NCBI GenBank assembly: GCA_039030395.1
Contig: JBCCEF010000002.1
Span: 248,001-312,000, forward strand
Direction of reading: 5' to 3'
DNA length: 64,000 nt
DNA from: Acidobacteriota bacterium
GTDB taxonomy: Bacteria > Acidobacteriota > Thermoanaerobaculia > Multivoradales > JBCCEF01
Shown here: positions 7,745 through 15,708 of the stretch, piece after piece
How positions within the stretch are numbered: position 1 is the stretch's first letter
Layout of the letters: every line of letters begins with the position of its first letter
The notes under the pieces: generated by a model
Told to the model about the DNA's origin: nothing
Databases searched by the model: none
The model's input: only the letters and a program-made list of their open reading frames with translations
Program-made: the position numbers and the translations under genes

Positions 7745-8535
7745 TGATCACCCGCAACCCGCATCCCCGCATGCCCTCCTTCGGGGGGCTGGGAGGGCCG
7801 CCGCCGAGGGACATCGTGATCCTGTTGGCGGTACTGCTCTTCACTTTCAGCCTGCGTTTCTTCAGCAGCACCGAGGCGCTCCCGGCCCTCCTCGAGCTGC
7901 GGTCCGAGGGATGGAGGTCGGGGTTTCTGTGGCAACTGGTGACCTACGCCTTCGTCGGCAGGGGAGGCGGGGGCCTGTGGTTCGTCATCGAACTGTTCAT
8001 CTTGTATCTCTTCGGACGCGACGTCTGGATCACCCTGGGTCGCCGCCGGGCTCGCCGCCTGATCGGCATCGTGGTGGTGTCGGCCGCCGTTCTCGCCGTC
8101 CTGGTGGACGCCTTGGCGGGCTTTGTCGGACACCAGGTGCGCCCGCCTTTCCAGCCCTTCGATCTGATCCAGGGCCAGCACATGCTGGTGGTGATTCTGA
8201 TCGCCGCCTTCGCCACTCTCCACCGCCACGCCACCATCTACCTCTTCTTTGTGCTGCCGATCCAGGCGCGCTGGTTCCTGTGGCTGGAGGTCTTGTTCGG
8301 GTTCCTCGCCTATTTACCCTCCCACGACATCGCCGGCTTCGTCGGTCTCCTCACCGGTGTCGTGCTGACCACCTCGTTGCTCCGGCCCGGTGGCCCGCGG
8401 CGGTTCCTACGGGAGATCTGGCTGCGCGGCCAACATCGAGTGCTGCGCGCCAAGCTCGACCGGGAACGGCGCCGCCGCAAGCTGCGGGTGGTGCCGGACC
8501 CCGACCGGCCTCCGCGCGACAGCACCATCCACTGA
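7744..8535 (+). CDS. Rhomboid-like polytopic membrane protein, probably not a protease
   Basis: A 263-residue protein with about six transmembrane helices between residues 22 and 210 and a basic cytoplasmic tail rich in Arg (about 220-263). The layout and segments such as SGFLWQLVTYAFV and LWFVIELFILYLFGRDV resemble rhomboid and derlin-like proteins. The catalytic GxSG is missing: the equivalent region reads LIQGQHMLVVILIA, so it looks like a pseudorhomboid. The ATG overlaps the serC stop by one base, showing translational coupling. The role is unknown; membrane-protein quality control or trafficking is a guess from the fold class. Confidence 0.7.
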   Translation: MITRNPHPRMPSFGGLGGPPPRDIVILLAVLLFTFSLRFFSSTEALPALLELRSEGWRSGFLWQLVTYAFVGRGGGGLWFVIELFILYLFGRDVWITLGRRRARRLIGIVVVSAAVLAVLVDALAGFVGHQVRPPFQPFDLIQGQHMLVVILIAAFATLHRHATIYLFFVLPIQARWFLWLEVLFGFLAYLPSHDIAGFVGLLTGVVLTTSLLRPGGPRRFLREIWLRGQHRVLRAKLDRERRRRKLRVVPDPDRPPRDSTIH

Positions 8536-8547
8536 CCGACCGCGCCC

Positions 8548-8567
8548 CGCCGCCAGGTCCGGCGGCG
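8548..8567 (+). terminator. GC hairpin after the serC operon
   Basis: CGCCGCC (8548-8554) and GGCGGCG (8561-8567) form a perfect 7-base stem with a six-base loop, 12 bases after the stop. There is no T-tract, so termination here is uncertain. The remaining 200 bases up to the ParA gene are AT-richer than the surroundings and probably carry that operon's promoter, but I could not place a convincing -35/-10 pair. Confidence 0.35.
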
Positions 8568-8780
8568 CAAAATGCCCCTTTCGCCACCCTGATCTGTCAG
8601 GGAGTAATGTAATTCATCATTTGGAGTGAAGATGAATCCCGTATTGAAAATCTGCTTGTATCTGTGGTCAACAGTATGAAAAGATGAGCGTATCGTTTGA
8701 TATCGCCACTACCGGAAGATCTCCCTTCTCCTGGGGGGTTTTCCGAATCTGCGATTTTTTTATCGGATGTGGGAGATGTA

Positions 8781-9587
8781 ATGCGTTCACTGGCGATCTG
8801 TTCTCAGAAGGGGGGAGTCGGCAAGACCACTCTTTCCCTAAATCTGTCCTTTGCCCTCGCCCGCCGCGGTTGGAAGACTCTGCTGATCGATGCCGATCCT
8901 CAGGGTAGCGTGGGTCTGTCGCTACAGGGTGATGCATCGCAAGGTGTCGGCTTGGTGGAGGTATTGGCCGGCGACGAGCCGTTGACGGCAGCCGCTCGCA
9001 GCACACGCCTCGCCGAGCTCGGCTTGCTGACCGCCGGTAAACCGGAACCCGGACGCACCCAGCGCTGGTCCGAGGGACTGGCTGCCGGTGGCCTTGGGCC
9101 ACTGCTGCGGGCGGCCGAGGACGATGGCTGGGAAGTGGTGGTGGTCGATACGGATTCCGGTTTGCACGGCGCGACTCTCGACGTCCTCCGGGCAGTCGAT
9201 TCCCTGGTGGTGCCGATCCAGGCGGAGCCTTTGGCGTTGCGCACGGTGCCGCAGATTCTCGAATGCGTGGGTCAACTGCGCGACGAAGGGGCGGACTTGA
9301 GCATCGGCGGATTCGTCATCACGATGCTGAGTTCCCGCCAGGATGTGTCCCTATCGGTCGCTCAGGAAGCCTGGTCGATGCTGCCTTCGGAGCTGATCCT
9401 GGAGGCCTTCGTGCCGCGCGACGAGGCGTTCTTGACCGCCAGCGCTCACGGTGTGCCGCTCGGCTTGCTGAGTCGCCGGCCGCCACCGGTGGCCACCGTG
9501 TTCGATCGCCTCGCGGCAGAACTCGAATTGCGTGTGGGCCTGATCGAAGAGGAGGCGGAGCTTGCACCGGTCGCTCTCCTGGATTGA
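8781..9587 (+). CDS. ParA/MinD-type ATPase
   Basis: A 268-residue P-loop ATPase of the ParA/MinD class. The deviant Walker A is KGGVGKTT (residues 10-17), and the A' region LLIDADPQGSVG and Walker B-like VVVVDTDSG follow. The protein is cytoplasmic, with no MinD-type membrane helix and no N-terminal HTH. I chose the ATG at 8781 (GGGAG five bases upstream) because the family begins directly before the P-loop. No parB or parS-like palindrome is nearby, so chromosome partition is unlikely. It is the first gene of a four-gene operon with two roadblock-type proteins and an H-NOX sensor, suggesting a role in positioning or switching a signalling complex. Confidence 0.88.
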   Translation: MRSLAICSQKGGVGKTTLSLNLSFALARRGWKTLLIDADPQGSVGLSLQGDASQGVGLVEVLAGDEPLTAAARSTRLAELGLLTAGKPEPGRTQRWSEGLAAGGLGPLLRAAEDDGWEVVVVDTDSGLHGATLDVLRAVDSLVVPIQAEPLALRTVPQILECVGQLRDEGADLSIGGFVITMLSSRQDVSLSVAQEAWSMLPSELILEAFVPRDEAFLTASAHGVPLGLLSRRPPPVATVFDRLAAELELRVGLIEEEAELAPVALLD

Positions 9588-10197
9588 TCCCAAGGACCTC
9601 TCGGCGGCCCTGGTGCGGGCCGGTGTGCGGCGGACCCCGCGCAACCAGCGCCGCTCCGTCAACGTGGGGCTGAGTCGCCTCGAAGCCGAGCAAGACGGAA
9701 CGGTAGCGGAATTTCCGTCAGCAGACGGACCGTCCCATCGAGCCCGGCCGGTGGCGGTGGAGGCGATCGCCGAACCGCCTCGCGCGGTGCCCTTCGAGGT
9801 GCCGTCCGGCACCCTCCAGGATCGCCTCATGGCCTTCGTCAGGTGGGTGGAGCAAATCACCGAGTGCCGCCAGGTTTTTGTGGCCGATGCCGAGGGGCTC
9901 GTCCTGATCGAGCACCAGACCGCCGGTGAGTTGGTGGCGGTCTCGTCGTCCTTCATGAGCAGCCTCGAACGGGTGCGTGCTTGTCTCGGTACGGAGCCGC
10001 GTGGTGTTCTGGCCGTCGACATCGATGACCAGCAAGTTCTGCAGTTGATCCAGATTCGATCGGACCTCGGGAGATTCCATCTCGGGTGCATCGTTACCGA
10101 TCCCCTTGGGCGTAGCCAGGTCAACGCCCTGCGCGAGGGTTTGGCGACCATCTTTGAACTAGAAGAGGCGGTTCTCGCCTTCGAGGATCCGGAGTGA
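9562..10197 (+). CDS. Roadblock/LC7-like domain protein
   Basis: A 211-residue protein with a variable Arg-rich N-terminal half (about 1-85) and a C-terminal domain (about 86-205) resembling roadblock/LC7 (MglB-like) folds, with the alternating pattern TLQDRLMAFVRWVEQ, FVADAEGLVLIEH and GRFHLGCIVTDPLGR. Such domains dimerise and bind or regulate small GTPases or P-loop ATPases. The start is a TTG at 9562 preceded by GAGGAGGCGGAG, overlapping the parA-like gene by 26 bases, which implies coupled translation. By context its partner may be the ParA-type ATPase; this is inference. Confidence 0.72.
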   Translation: MHRSLSWIDPKDLSAALVRAGVRRTPRNQRRSVNVGLSRLEAEQDGTVAEFPSADGPSHRARPVAVEAIAEPPRAVPFEVPSGTLQDRLMAFVRWVEQITECRQVFVADAEGLVLIEHQTAGELVAVSSSFMSSLERVRACLGTEPRGVLAVDIDDQQVLQLIQIRSDLGRFHLGCIVTDPLGRSQVNALREGLATIFELEEAVLAFEDPE

Positions 10198-10202
10198 TTT
10201 CT

Positions 10203-11036
10203 ATGGCTGGAACCACGGAGAGCCACTTTCGAGGCTGGAATCTCACCACCATTCTCCAGATGGTGGAGATGGACCAGAGAACCTGCACCCTCAAAGTTCG
10301 GTGCGGCGAGAATCTCGGTTTGCTATTCTTCCGCGGCGGGGAGCTGATCGACGCGGAAAGCGGTCCCCTGCAGGGCATCGACGCTGCCTACGAGATCGTC
10401 AATTGGGATGGAGAGACGTCGATCGAGGTGGATGGGTCCTGCGGCGCGGGCACAAAGAACATCGATCTACCGGTGACCCACCTGCTGCTGGAAGGGTTGG
10501 CCCGGCGTGACGAAGAACGGCACGAACACTCGCAGACGAAATCGAATGGTTTGAACTTGACCCTGCCGACGGAGGTACTCGACGCTTTCGAGGAGAAAGC
10601 GGAGCTTCTGGAAGCGGGGGCGAATCCCTTGGTGCAAGAAGATGAGGAGGACGACGTGAACAAGTTGCAGTCCGTATTGGATCGTTTCCGAGACGAAGTG
10701 CCGGAGTTTGTTTCGACCGACATCGTGAGTATCGACAGCGGCCTTTCGATCGGTGGCGCAACCCTCGATGCGGACTTCGATTCGTCCGTCGCCTCGGCCA
10801 GCTATGCCGAGGTGGTCAAATCCAACCGCCGGGCATTGGACCTCCTCGGCCTGGGCGCCGACTCGACCGAGGACATTCTGATCTCAACGGCGAAGGTGTT
10901 CATTCTGCTGCGCATGCTGGGATCGGAGTACTACCACGTCGTGGCGATCACCCGAAAAGGTAATCTGGGATTTGCCCGGGCGATCATGAAGAAATACGAG
11001 CCCCAGCTCCTGCAGTCCGTCGGCCAGCTGGTGTAG
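10203..11036 (+). CDS. DUF4388 plus roadblock-like domain protein
   Basis: A 277-residue protein. Residues about 5-95 form a DUF4388 (PatA N-terminal-like) domain, with HFRGWNLTTILQMVEMDQRTC and LLFFRGGELIDAESG typical of that family. An acidic linker (about 130-190) follows, then a C-terminal roadblock/LC7-like domain (about 200-277, YHVVAITRKGNLGFARAIMKKY). The ATG at 10203 has GGAG eight bases upstream, overlapping the previous stop. DUF4388 domains occur in signalling proteins of Acidobacteriota and Myxococcota. It sits between a roadblock protein and the H-NOX gene, likely as a scaffold in the same pathway. Confidence 0.8.
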   Translation: MAGTTESHFRGWNLTTILQMVEMDQRTCTLKVRCGENLGLLFFRGGELIDAESGPLQGIDAAYEIVNWDGETSIEVDGSCGAGTKNIDLPVTHLLLEGLARRDEERHEHSQTKSNGLNLTLPTEVLDAFEEKAELLEAGANPLVQEDEEDDVNKLQSVLDRFRDEVPEFVSTDIVSIDSGLSIGGATLDADFDSSVASASYAEVVKSNRRALDLLGLGADSTEDILISTAKVFILLRMLGSEYYHVVAITRKGNLGFARAIMKKYEPQLLQSVGQLV

Positions 11037-11100
11037 GCGCCGACGGCGGAAAGCAAAACGAGGTGCGATCAACCAACGGGTGACCCGGGGAGGGTAGTGC

Positions 11101-11709
11101 ATGCATGGATTTATTTTTTCTGAAATACAGGATTATGTGAGCACCAAGCTGGGTGCCGAGACCTGGAAGGCGCTTCTCAGGGAGGCCGGCTTGGCGAACC
11201 GGCAGTACGAGAAGTTCATCGAGTATCCAGATGAGGAAGCCGTCAAGATCGTGATGACCGCTTCCGAGATGACCTCACAGCCAGCCACCGCCATCCTCGA
11301 GGACTTCGGCCGCTTCCTCGGACCCCACCTGCTCAAGGTCTACCGTCCGCTGATCAATCCGTCCTGGAAGACCCTGGATTTTCTGGAGCACACCGAAGAG
11401 ACCATTCACCGGGTGGTGCGCTCGCGCAATCGCATGGCGAAGCCGCCAGCTTTGGCGTGGACCCGCACCGGGCCGGAAGAGGTGGTGCTCAAATACTCGT
11501 CGCCGCGTCGCATGCAGCACCTGGCGATCGGAATCGCCAAGGGCGTGGCGGACGAGTACGGCGACTCCCTGGACGTTGCCATGGATGACCACGGCGACGC
11601 CGGCTGCACCATCCGCTTCCGCCTGGCTTCGGCCACCGCCGGGGAAGCCGACGCCGCGGCTGAAGGGGCGGGAACGCCGGCCGAACGCACCACGCCGACG
11701 ACGAATTGA
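11101..11709 (+). CDS. H-NOX haem-binding gas sensor
   Basis: A 202-residue stand-alone haem NO/O2-binding domain protein. The proximal haem ligand is H103 in ETIHRVV, and the propionate-binding YxSxR motif is Y132-S134-R136 in KYSSPRRM, both at the positions usual for the family. The opening HGFIFSEIQDYV also fits. The last 25 residues are an Ala/Thr-rich tail. H-NOX proteins sense NO or oxygen and usually partner a histidine kinase, diguanylate cyclase or chemoreceptor gene. None is present here; instead it ends an operon with ParA-type and roadblock genes, 64 bases after the DUF4388 gene. Confidence 0.9.
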   Translation: MHGFIFSEIQDYVSTKLGAETWKALLREAGLANRQYEKFIEYPDEEAVKIVMTASEMTSQPATAILEDFGRFLGPHLLKVYRPLINPSWKTLDFLEHTEETIHRVVRSRNRMAKPPALAWTRTGPEEVVLKYSSPRRMQHLAIGIAKGVADEYGDSLDVAMDDHGDAGCTIRFRLASATAGEADAAAEGAGTPAERTTPTTN

Positions 11710-11762
11710 CGACGTTCCGAAGTCGACTGTAGAGGCGGCTCGCGAGCCCCCCACGGCCGAAC

Positions 11763-13493
11763 CTACTCCCTCTTGAATTCCGGTGCGGAGCCCTCGCTCT
11801 GCTCTCGGTCCTCCGTCACCCGCTCGCCGACGGCGGCCAGCACCGGCTGGCCGTCAGCCAGGTGGAGGGTGCGGGTGGGGAAGGCGAAGACCACCCCGAG
11901 AGTCTCCGCCAGGCGGATGATCTCCACCATCAAGACCTGTCGCTCGTGTAGCTCCACCGCCCAGTCGGTGGTGTCGAAAAAGATGTAGAGCATGATGTCC
12001 AGGGACGAGGCGCCGAACTCGTTGAGGTGCACGTAGAAGGCGTCCTTGCGGGTGTGAGGGTTGCTCTCCACCAGTTTGCGGATCTCTTCACAGAAAGTCT
12101 CGATTTTCTCGACCGGCGTGTCGTACTCGACGGACACCAGGGTCTTCCAGCGGCGGAAGCGGCGGGCACCGAAGTTGTCGACATTGGCGGTCATCAGGCT
12201 GGCGTTCGGCACCGTTACCAGGGAGTTGTAGAAGGTGCGCACCCGGGTGCTGCGCATCCCCACTTCCTCGACGGTGCCCTCGACGTCGCCGATCTTGATC
12301 GCGTCGCCGACGTGGAACGGCTGATCGAGGAGGATGGTGATCGAGCCGAAGAGGTTCTTGAAGGTGTCCTGGGCGGCCAAGGCGAGGGCCAGGCCACCGA
12401 GGCCGATGCCGGCCAACAGGCTGGCGACGTCGAGACCGAGGTTGTCGGCCACGAAGACGGCGCCGAACACGACGATCAGGAACTTGCTGGTCTTGCGGAT
12501 GAGGGGAGTGAGGAGATCGTCGATCCGCGACTCGGTTTCCTCTGCCCGCAAGGTCAGGAACCCCGTCACCAGGTCGATCACCCGATAGGCGAGCCACAGC
12601 AGGGCGACCAGGGCAATCAGGTCGACGCTGGCTTTGAGAAAACCGAAAACCTGTGCCGGAAGCTCCAGCACGGGCAGCGCGATGCCCGCCAAGAGCGCCG
12701 CCAGCAGGGTGCGAATGGGGCGCAGGGCGCGATGCAGGGCCATGCCCTCCAGGTTCTCCCACACCCGCTTGAGCTGCGGCAGCAGGATCTTGCCGAGGAT
12801 GGCCTTCACCAGCACCGCGACCAGGTAGCAGGCAACGAGCAGCAGCACCAGCCCGATCCACTGCCAGTGTTCGAGCAGGAAGGTGGTCTCGCGCAGGCGC
12901 GGCGGCACTAGGCTCCGCATCCACAGGCCGACGGTACGCGGCGCCTCGGTCACCCCCTCCACCACCTCCAGGCTCTCGACTTTCTTCCATAGGGCCGGGA
13001 TCGACTCGATGGTCGCCGGGGTGAAGCGCCAGGCGTTGTCCGCTTGCTGAGCGATGGTGATCACCCACTGGCCGTCCCGCAGGAAGTTCCAGGGATCGCC
13101 GGTGGTGCGGTCGGGCACCAGCGAGAGGTCGACGTACTCGGTGCGGTCGAAGACGTCCTTGAGCTGCACGGCGAGACTCTGGCCGTTGGCCTCGCGGGCC
13201 GCCTCCGGCAGCGCGGACAGATCGAGGGTGGAGGTCGCGAGATCGAACAGTCGGCGCCGGTCCTCTTCCTTGAAGGCGGCAAGGAAGGTCGTCAGGGTCG
13301 CCCGCGGCGAGGCCAGTTCCTCCGGTGGGGGTGCCGGTGCGCCGGATGCTTCATCAGCGGACTTTCCGGCCGCCTCCGCTGCGCTCTGGGCGGTAAGGGC
13401 GGGAGCGAGCAGGCAGGCCGCCATCACCGCGAGCCAGATCGCAAGGTGGCGGGTCAAGGAATCGTTGCGCAGTACAGGCCGGATCGACGACAT
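11763..13493 (-). CDS. MscS-family mechanosensitive ion channel with extracytoplasmic domain
   Basis: A 576-residue protein. It has a signal peptide (HLAIWLAVMAACLLAPALTAQS), a periplasmic domain (about 45-190, with a folded core around TLTTFLAAFKEEDRRRLFDLA), then several transmembrane helices (about 200-400) and the MscS core. The pore helix and beta domain are clear in LLAGIGLGGLALALAAQDTF and LDQPFHVGDAIKIG, followed by VGMRSTRVRTFYNSLVTVPN. It releases solutes on hypo-osmotic shock or belongs to the YnaI/YbdG-type larger channels. I chose the ATG at 13493 because it begins directly before the signal peptide. A small gene lies 70 bases upstream in the same direction. Confidence 0.93.
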   Translation of the reverse strand: MSSIRPVLRNDSLTRHLAIWLAVMAACLLAPALTAQSAAEAAGKSADEASGAPAPPPEELASPRATLTTFLAAFKEEDRRRLFDLATSTLDLSALPEAAREANGQSLAVQLKDVFDRTEYVDLSLVPDRTTGDPWNFLRDGQWVITIAQQADNAWRFTPATIESIPALWKKVESLEVVEGVTEAPRTVGLWMRSLVPPRLRETTFLLEHWQWIGLVLLLVACYLVAVLVKAILGKILLPQLKRVWENLEGMALHRALRPIRTLLAALLAGIALPVLELPAQVFGFLKASVDLIALVALLWLAYRVIDLVTGFLTLRAEETESRIDDLLTPLIRKTSKFLIVVFGAVFVADNLGLDVASLLAGIGLGGLALALAAQDTFKNLFGSITILLDQPFHVGDAIKIGDVEGTVEEVGMRSTRVRTFYNSLVTVPNASLMTANVDNFGARRFRRWKTLVSVEYDTPVEKIETFCEEIRKLVESNPHTRKDAFYVHLNEFGASSLDIMLYIFFDTTDWAVELHERQVLMVEIIRLAETLGVVFAFPTRTLHLADGQPVLAAVGERVTEDREQSEGSAPEFKRE

Positions 13494-13563
13494 CGGCAAA
13501 CACCTCGGAAGAACTGTTGGATAGGGCTCCTGAAACGACGCGAGCCGGGCGGCGTGAGTTCGC

Positions 13564-13755
13564 TCAGGACAACTCGTCGGAAACCTCAAGGCGTACATCC
13601 ACCGCATCCGGAATGCTGACGGTGGGGTCCTCCGGCGGCGTCACGCGATCGAGATCGACGCCGAGAACCGACAGGCCGGTCCGCCGTTCGAATTCGCAGA
13701 TCAACATGAGGATCTCCTGCTCGAGGCGCTCGCGCTGCTGCTTGAGGGGGTTCAC
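13564..13755 (-). CDS. Small hypothetical protein upstream of the MscS channel
   Basis: A 63-residue acidic protein with an N-terminal helix (NPLKQQRERLEQEILMLICEFERRTG) and a short beta-like tail (VSIPDAVDVRLEVS). The GTG start at 13755 is preceded by AGGAG at a good distance. No family is recognised. The proximity to the channel gene suggests co-transcription, not shared function. Confidence 0.6.
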   Translation of the reverse strand: MNPLKQQRERLEQEILMLICEFERRTGLSVLGVDLDRVTPPEDPTVSIPDAVDVRLEVSDELS

Positions 13756-13976
13756 CGGGGGCTCCTGCGGTTTATTGTAGCGCGCTTCGCCGATGCGACC
13801 GCAAGATCAGCGTACCGCCGCCGTTGATTTTGTCCCGATGGACCATCGAGACCTCTTCTGAAGATCCTCCGTCACCGAGATGCAATAAGAGGTTACAGAA
13901 TGCGATGATTCGTCATCGGAAGACGTGCCCGATCGATCCGATCGGAGCGTTCGAAGCTTCCGGAGAGGACGGATCG

Positions 13977-14195
13977 ATGCGCGCTGTTCGAGGTGGACTG
14001 CAGTTATTGCTGGTCGCCGGCCTCCTGGCGGTCGGGGGCACCGCTTGGGGAAAGACCGCGATCCAGGAGGACGGTAGCCGGTGGCGGGGGTTGGCCGAGC
14101 GGGTGGTGGAGGCGCTCTTCGGCTCTACCGGCGACGAAGAACCGACACCGGAGGACGGCGACGGTGGCGGTGGCATGATCGACCCCAATGGTTGA
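13977..14195 (+). CDS. Small secreted peptide with C-terminal DPNG (paralogue 2)
   Basis: A 72-residue protein with a Sec signal peptide (RGGLQLLLVAGLLAVGGTAWG, cleavage near residue 25), a short amphipathic helix (RWRGLAERVVEALFG), an acidic linker (GDEEPTPEDGDGGGG) and the ending MIDPNG. GGAGAGG eight bases upstream supports the ATG at 13977. It shares the same layout and the same DPNG end as the peptide at 3333-3611, and even the bases around the stop are alike (GAyCCCAAyGGTTGAyCTA). A TPR gene follows 276 bases later. Unknown family; it may be a secreted ligand, bacteriocin-like peptide or an anchor substrate. Confidence 0.7.
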   Translation: MRAVRGGLQLLLVAGLLAVGGTAWGKTAIQEDGSRWRGLAERVVEALFGSTGDEEPTPEDGDGGGGMIDPNG

Positions 14196-14201
14196 TCTAG
14201 C

Positions 14202-14397
14202 CTAGCCCGACCTTCTCACCAGCCTTCTGCTGTGCGTGCGGATGCACCTGCATCTGCGGCGTCTTTTGGCCTCTCCGCTTTTCGACGGGCTTCGAGTACG
14301 CCGACGTCGCTTCGAGAACCCAACCCCTTGCGGCTACCGGCCCAGGAAAAGACTCTGGCGCTCTCTCGCGACGAAGTTGGTGAGAAGGTCGGGCTAG
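14202..14397. repeat. 196-base element bounded by a perfect 20-bp inverted repeat
   Basis: CTAGCCCGACCTTCTCACCA at 14202-14221 is matched exactly in inverse by 14378-14397. The outermost bases are CTAG on both ends, so it could also be read as 16-bp inverted repeats flanked by a CTAG target duplication, as in a MITE. Inside, GCGGATGCA and TGCATCTGC (14238-14257) form another hairpin with one G-U pair. There is no open frame of note inside. It lies between the secreted peptide and its TPR gene and, if transcribed, would fold into one long stem. Confidence 0.8.
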
Positions 14398-14471
14398 CAA
14401 CAGCGGGCGGCTGACGGAAGGGTCTCGCGGGCGTATGATCTAGGGATGGTTCCTTTCCTCCTCCGGCATTT

Positions 14472-15698
14472 GTGGGTAGGCCGTTGAGACGACGCGCCGG
14501 GGACGCCTGGATCAGTCCCCTGGGGACTCGCTTCGAGCGGGTCTCGGTGGATGAGAGACCCTCGGTCGCCGGTGAGGTGCGCCTTCGCGTGCGAACCGCC
14601 GCGGGGGGTGAAGTGCTCCTCTTCGAGAAAGAACTGACCGAGCTGCTCGCATCCGACTGGTGGTCCAGCGGGGGCGAGGGCACCGACCCGGTGGCAGCCG
14701 CCCGCCCGACGATCGAGCAGGTGCGAGAGGCGCTGAATCGGTCCCGCGCGCTGGTTTTCGAGAACCCCGGCGAGGCGGAGGTGCAGTCCCGTCTCGGCCG
14801 GTCGCTGGCCGGCGGCCTCGATCCACGGCGCTACGGGGGAGCCGCGGTGCGGGATCAACAGGCCCTCGCCGAAGCCTGTCTTGCCAACGTCCTGCGGGTG
14901 GCTGGGGATCTCGAACGGGCTCGGAGCCACATGGTGCGGGCGCGGCAGTGCCTCGCCCTCGGCCGGCTGGGCAGTGAAGAGGGGGTGACGGTGCGGGAAC
15001 TGGAGGTCTCCCTGTGGCGAGACCTGCACGACTTCGGGGCGGCGCTGGAGATCTCCGAAGGGGTGATCGATGATCACCGCACCGCCGGCCGGCGGAGCGC
15101 CGTGGCGAGCGCGCTGCTCACCCGAGCGTCCCTGCTGGAGGTGATGGGCGAGCCCGAAAGGGCGCTCTCATGCCTGCGCGAAGCGGTGCGCGAGACGCCT
15201 GCGGCGGATGCCGAATTGTCCCTCTGGACGGCGCACAATCTGGCCTTCGCCTTGGCCCGGGCCGGGCGCACCGGCGAGGCGTCGGAGTTGTTTGAGCGCT
15301 GGCGCCCGCACTATCGCTCCAGCGCCGGCGTTTTCCAGCCGGCGGTCTTGGCGCGCCGGGACTGGCTGGGAGGCCTGCTGGCGGAGGAGCCGGTGGCCCT
15401 CCTGGCCTCGGCGCGCCGGCGGTTCCGGTCCGCCGGCTTCGCCTTCGATGCGGCCCTGGTCTCACTCGATCTGATGCTGGCCCTGTCCGCCGCCGGCCGG
15501 CAGCGGGAGGCCATGTCCCTGGCGCGGGAGACCTACCGGGAACTGGCCGCCCGCGGTGTCGAGCGCGATGCCCTGGCGGCCCTCCTGCAGTTTCAGCACG
15601 CGGCTCGCGAGGCCCCGGAAGTCCTGCTTCCGAGATGGCAGCGCGCCGTCGAAGGCCTGCGCCGAGTGCTCGCCGATCGGCGAGCGGCGAGTCGGTAG
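14472..15698 (+). CDS. TPR-like helical protein, paralogue of the zinc-finger/TPR protein
   Basis: A 408-residue, mostly helical soluble protein. From about 80 to 400 its pattern follows that of the protein at 3856-5217, for example LLASARRRFRSAGFAFDAALVSLDL against LLESARRGYIRLGIGYSAALVSLDL. It lacks the N-terminal H-x3-C-x2-C finger; instead residues 1-60 form a short, possibly beta, segment. It has no membrane helix. The start is a GTG at 14472 without a strong ribosome-binding site, so the true start could differ. It follows the second DPNG-ended peptide gene, with the 196-base inverted-repeat element in between. It ends ten bases before a convergent gene. Confidence 0.72.
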   Translation: MGRPLRRRAGDAWISPLGTRFERVSVDERPSVAGEVRLRVRTAAGGEVLLFEKELTELLASDWWSSGGEGTDPVAAARPTIEQVREALNRSRALVFENPGEAEVQSRLGRSLAGGLDPRRYGGAAVRDQQALAEACLANVLRVAGDLERARSHMVRARQCLALGRLGSEEGVTVRELEVSLWRDLHDFGAALEISEGVIDDHRTAGRRSAVASALLTRASLLEVMGEPERALSCLREAVRETPAADAELSLWTAHNLAFALARAGRTGEASELFERWRPHYRSSAGVFQPAVLARRDWLGGLLAEEPVALLASARRRFRSAGFAFDAALVSLDLMLALSAAGRQREAMSLARETYRELAARGVERDALAALLQFQHAAREAPEVLLPRWQRAVEGLRRVLADRRAASR

Positions 15699-15708
15699 GG
15701 CTAGCCTG

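Noticed and set aside
8781-9587. A chromosome partition parAB-parS locus
   Set aside because: Only a ParA-type ATPase is present; there is no ParB gene and no parS-like palindrome nearby, and the neighbours are roadblock and H-NOX proteins.
13484-13755. An additional start for MscS including the small upstream gene as a fused N-terminus
   Set aside because: The small gene has its own GTG and ribosome-binding site and is in a different frame from the channel; the channel's signal peptide begins at the internal ATG.
14202-14397. A rho-independent terminator for the secreted peptide
   Set aside because: The arms are 156 bases apart and no T-tract follows the second arm, unlike a normal intrinsic terminator.
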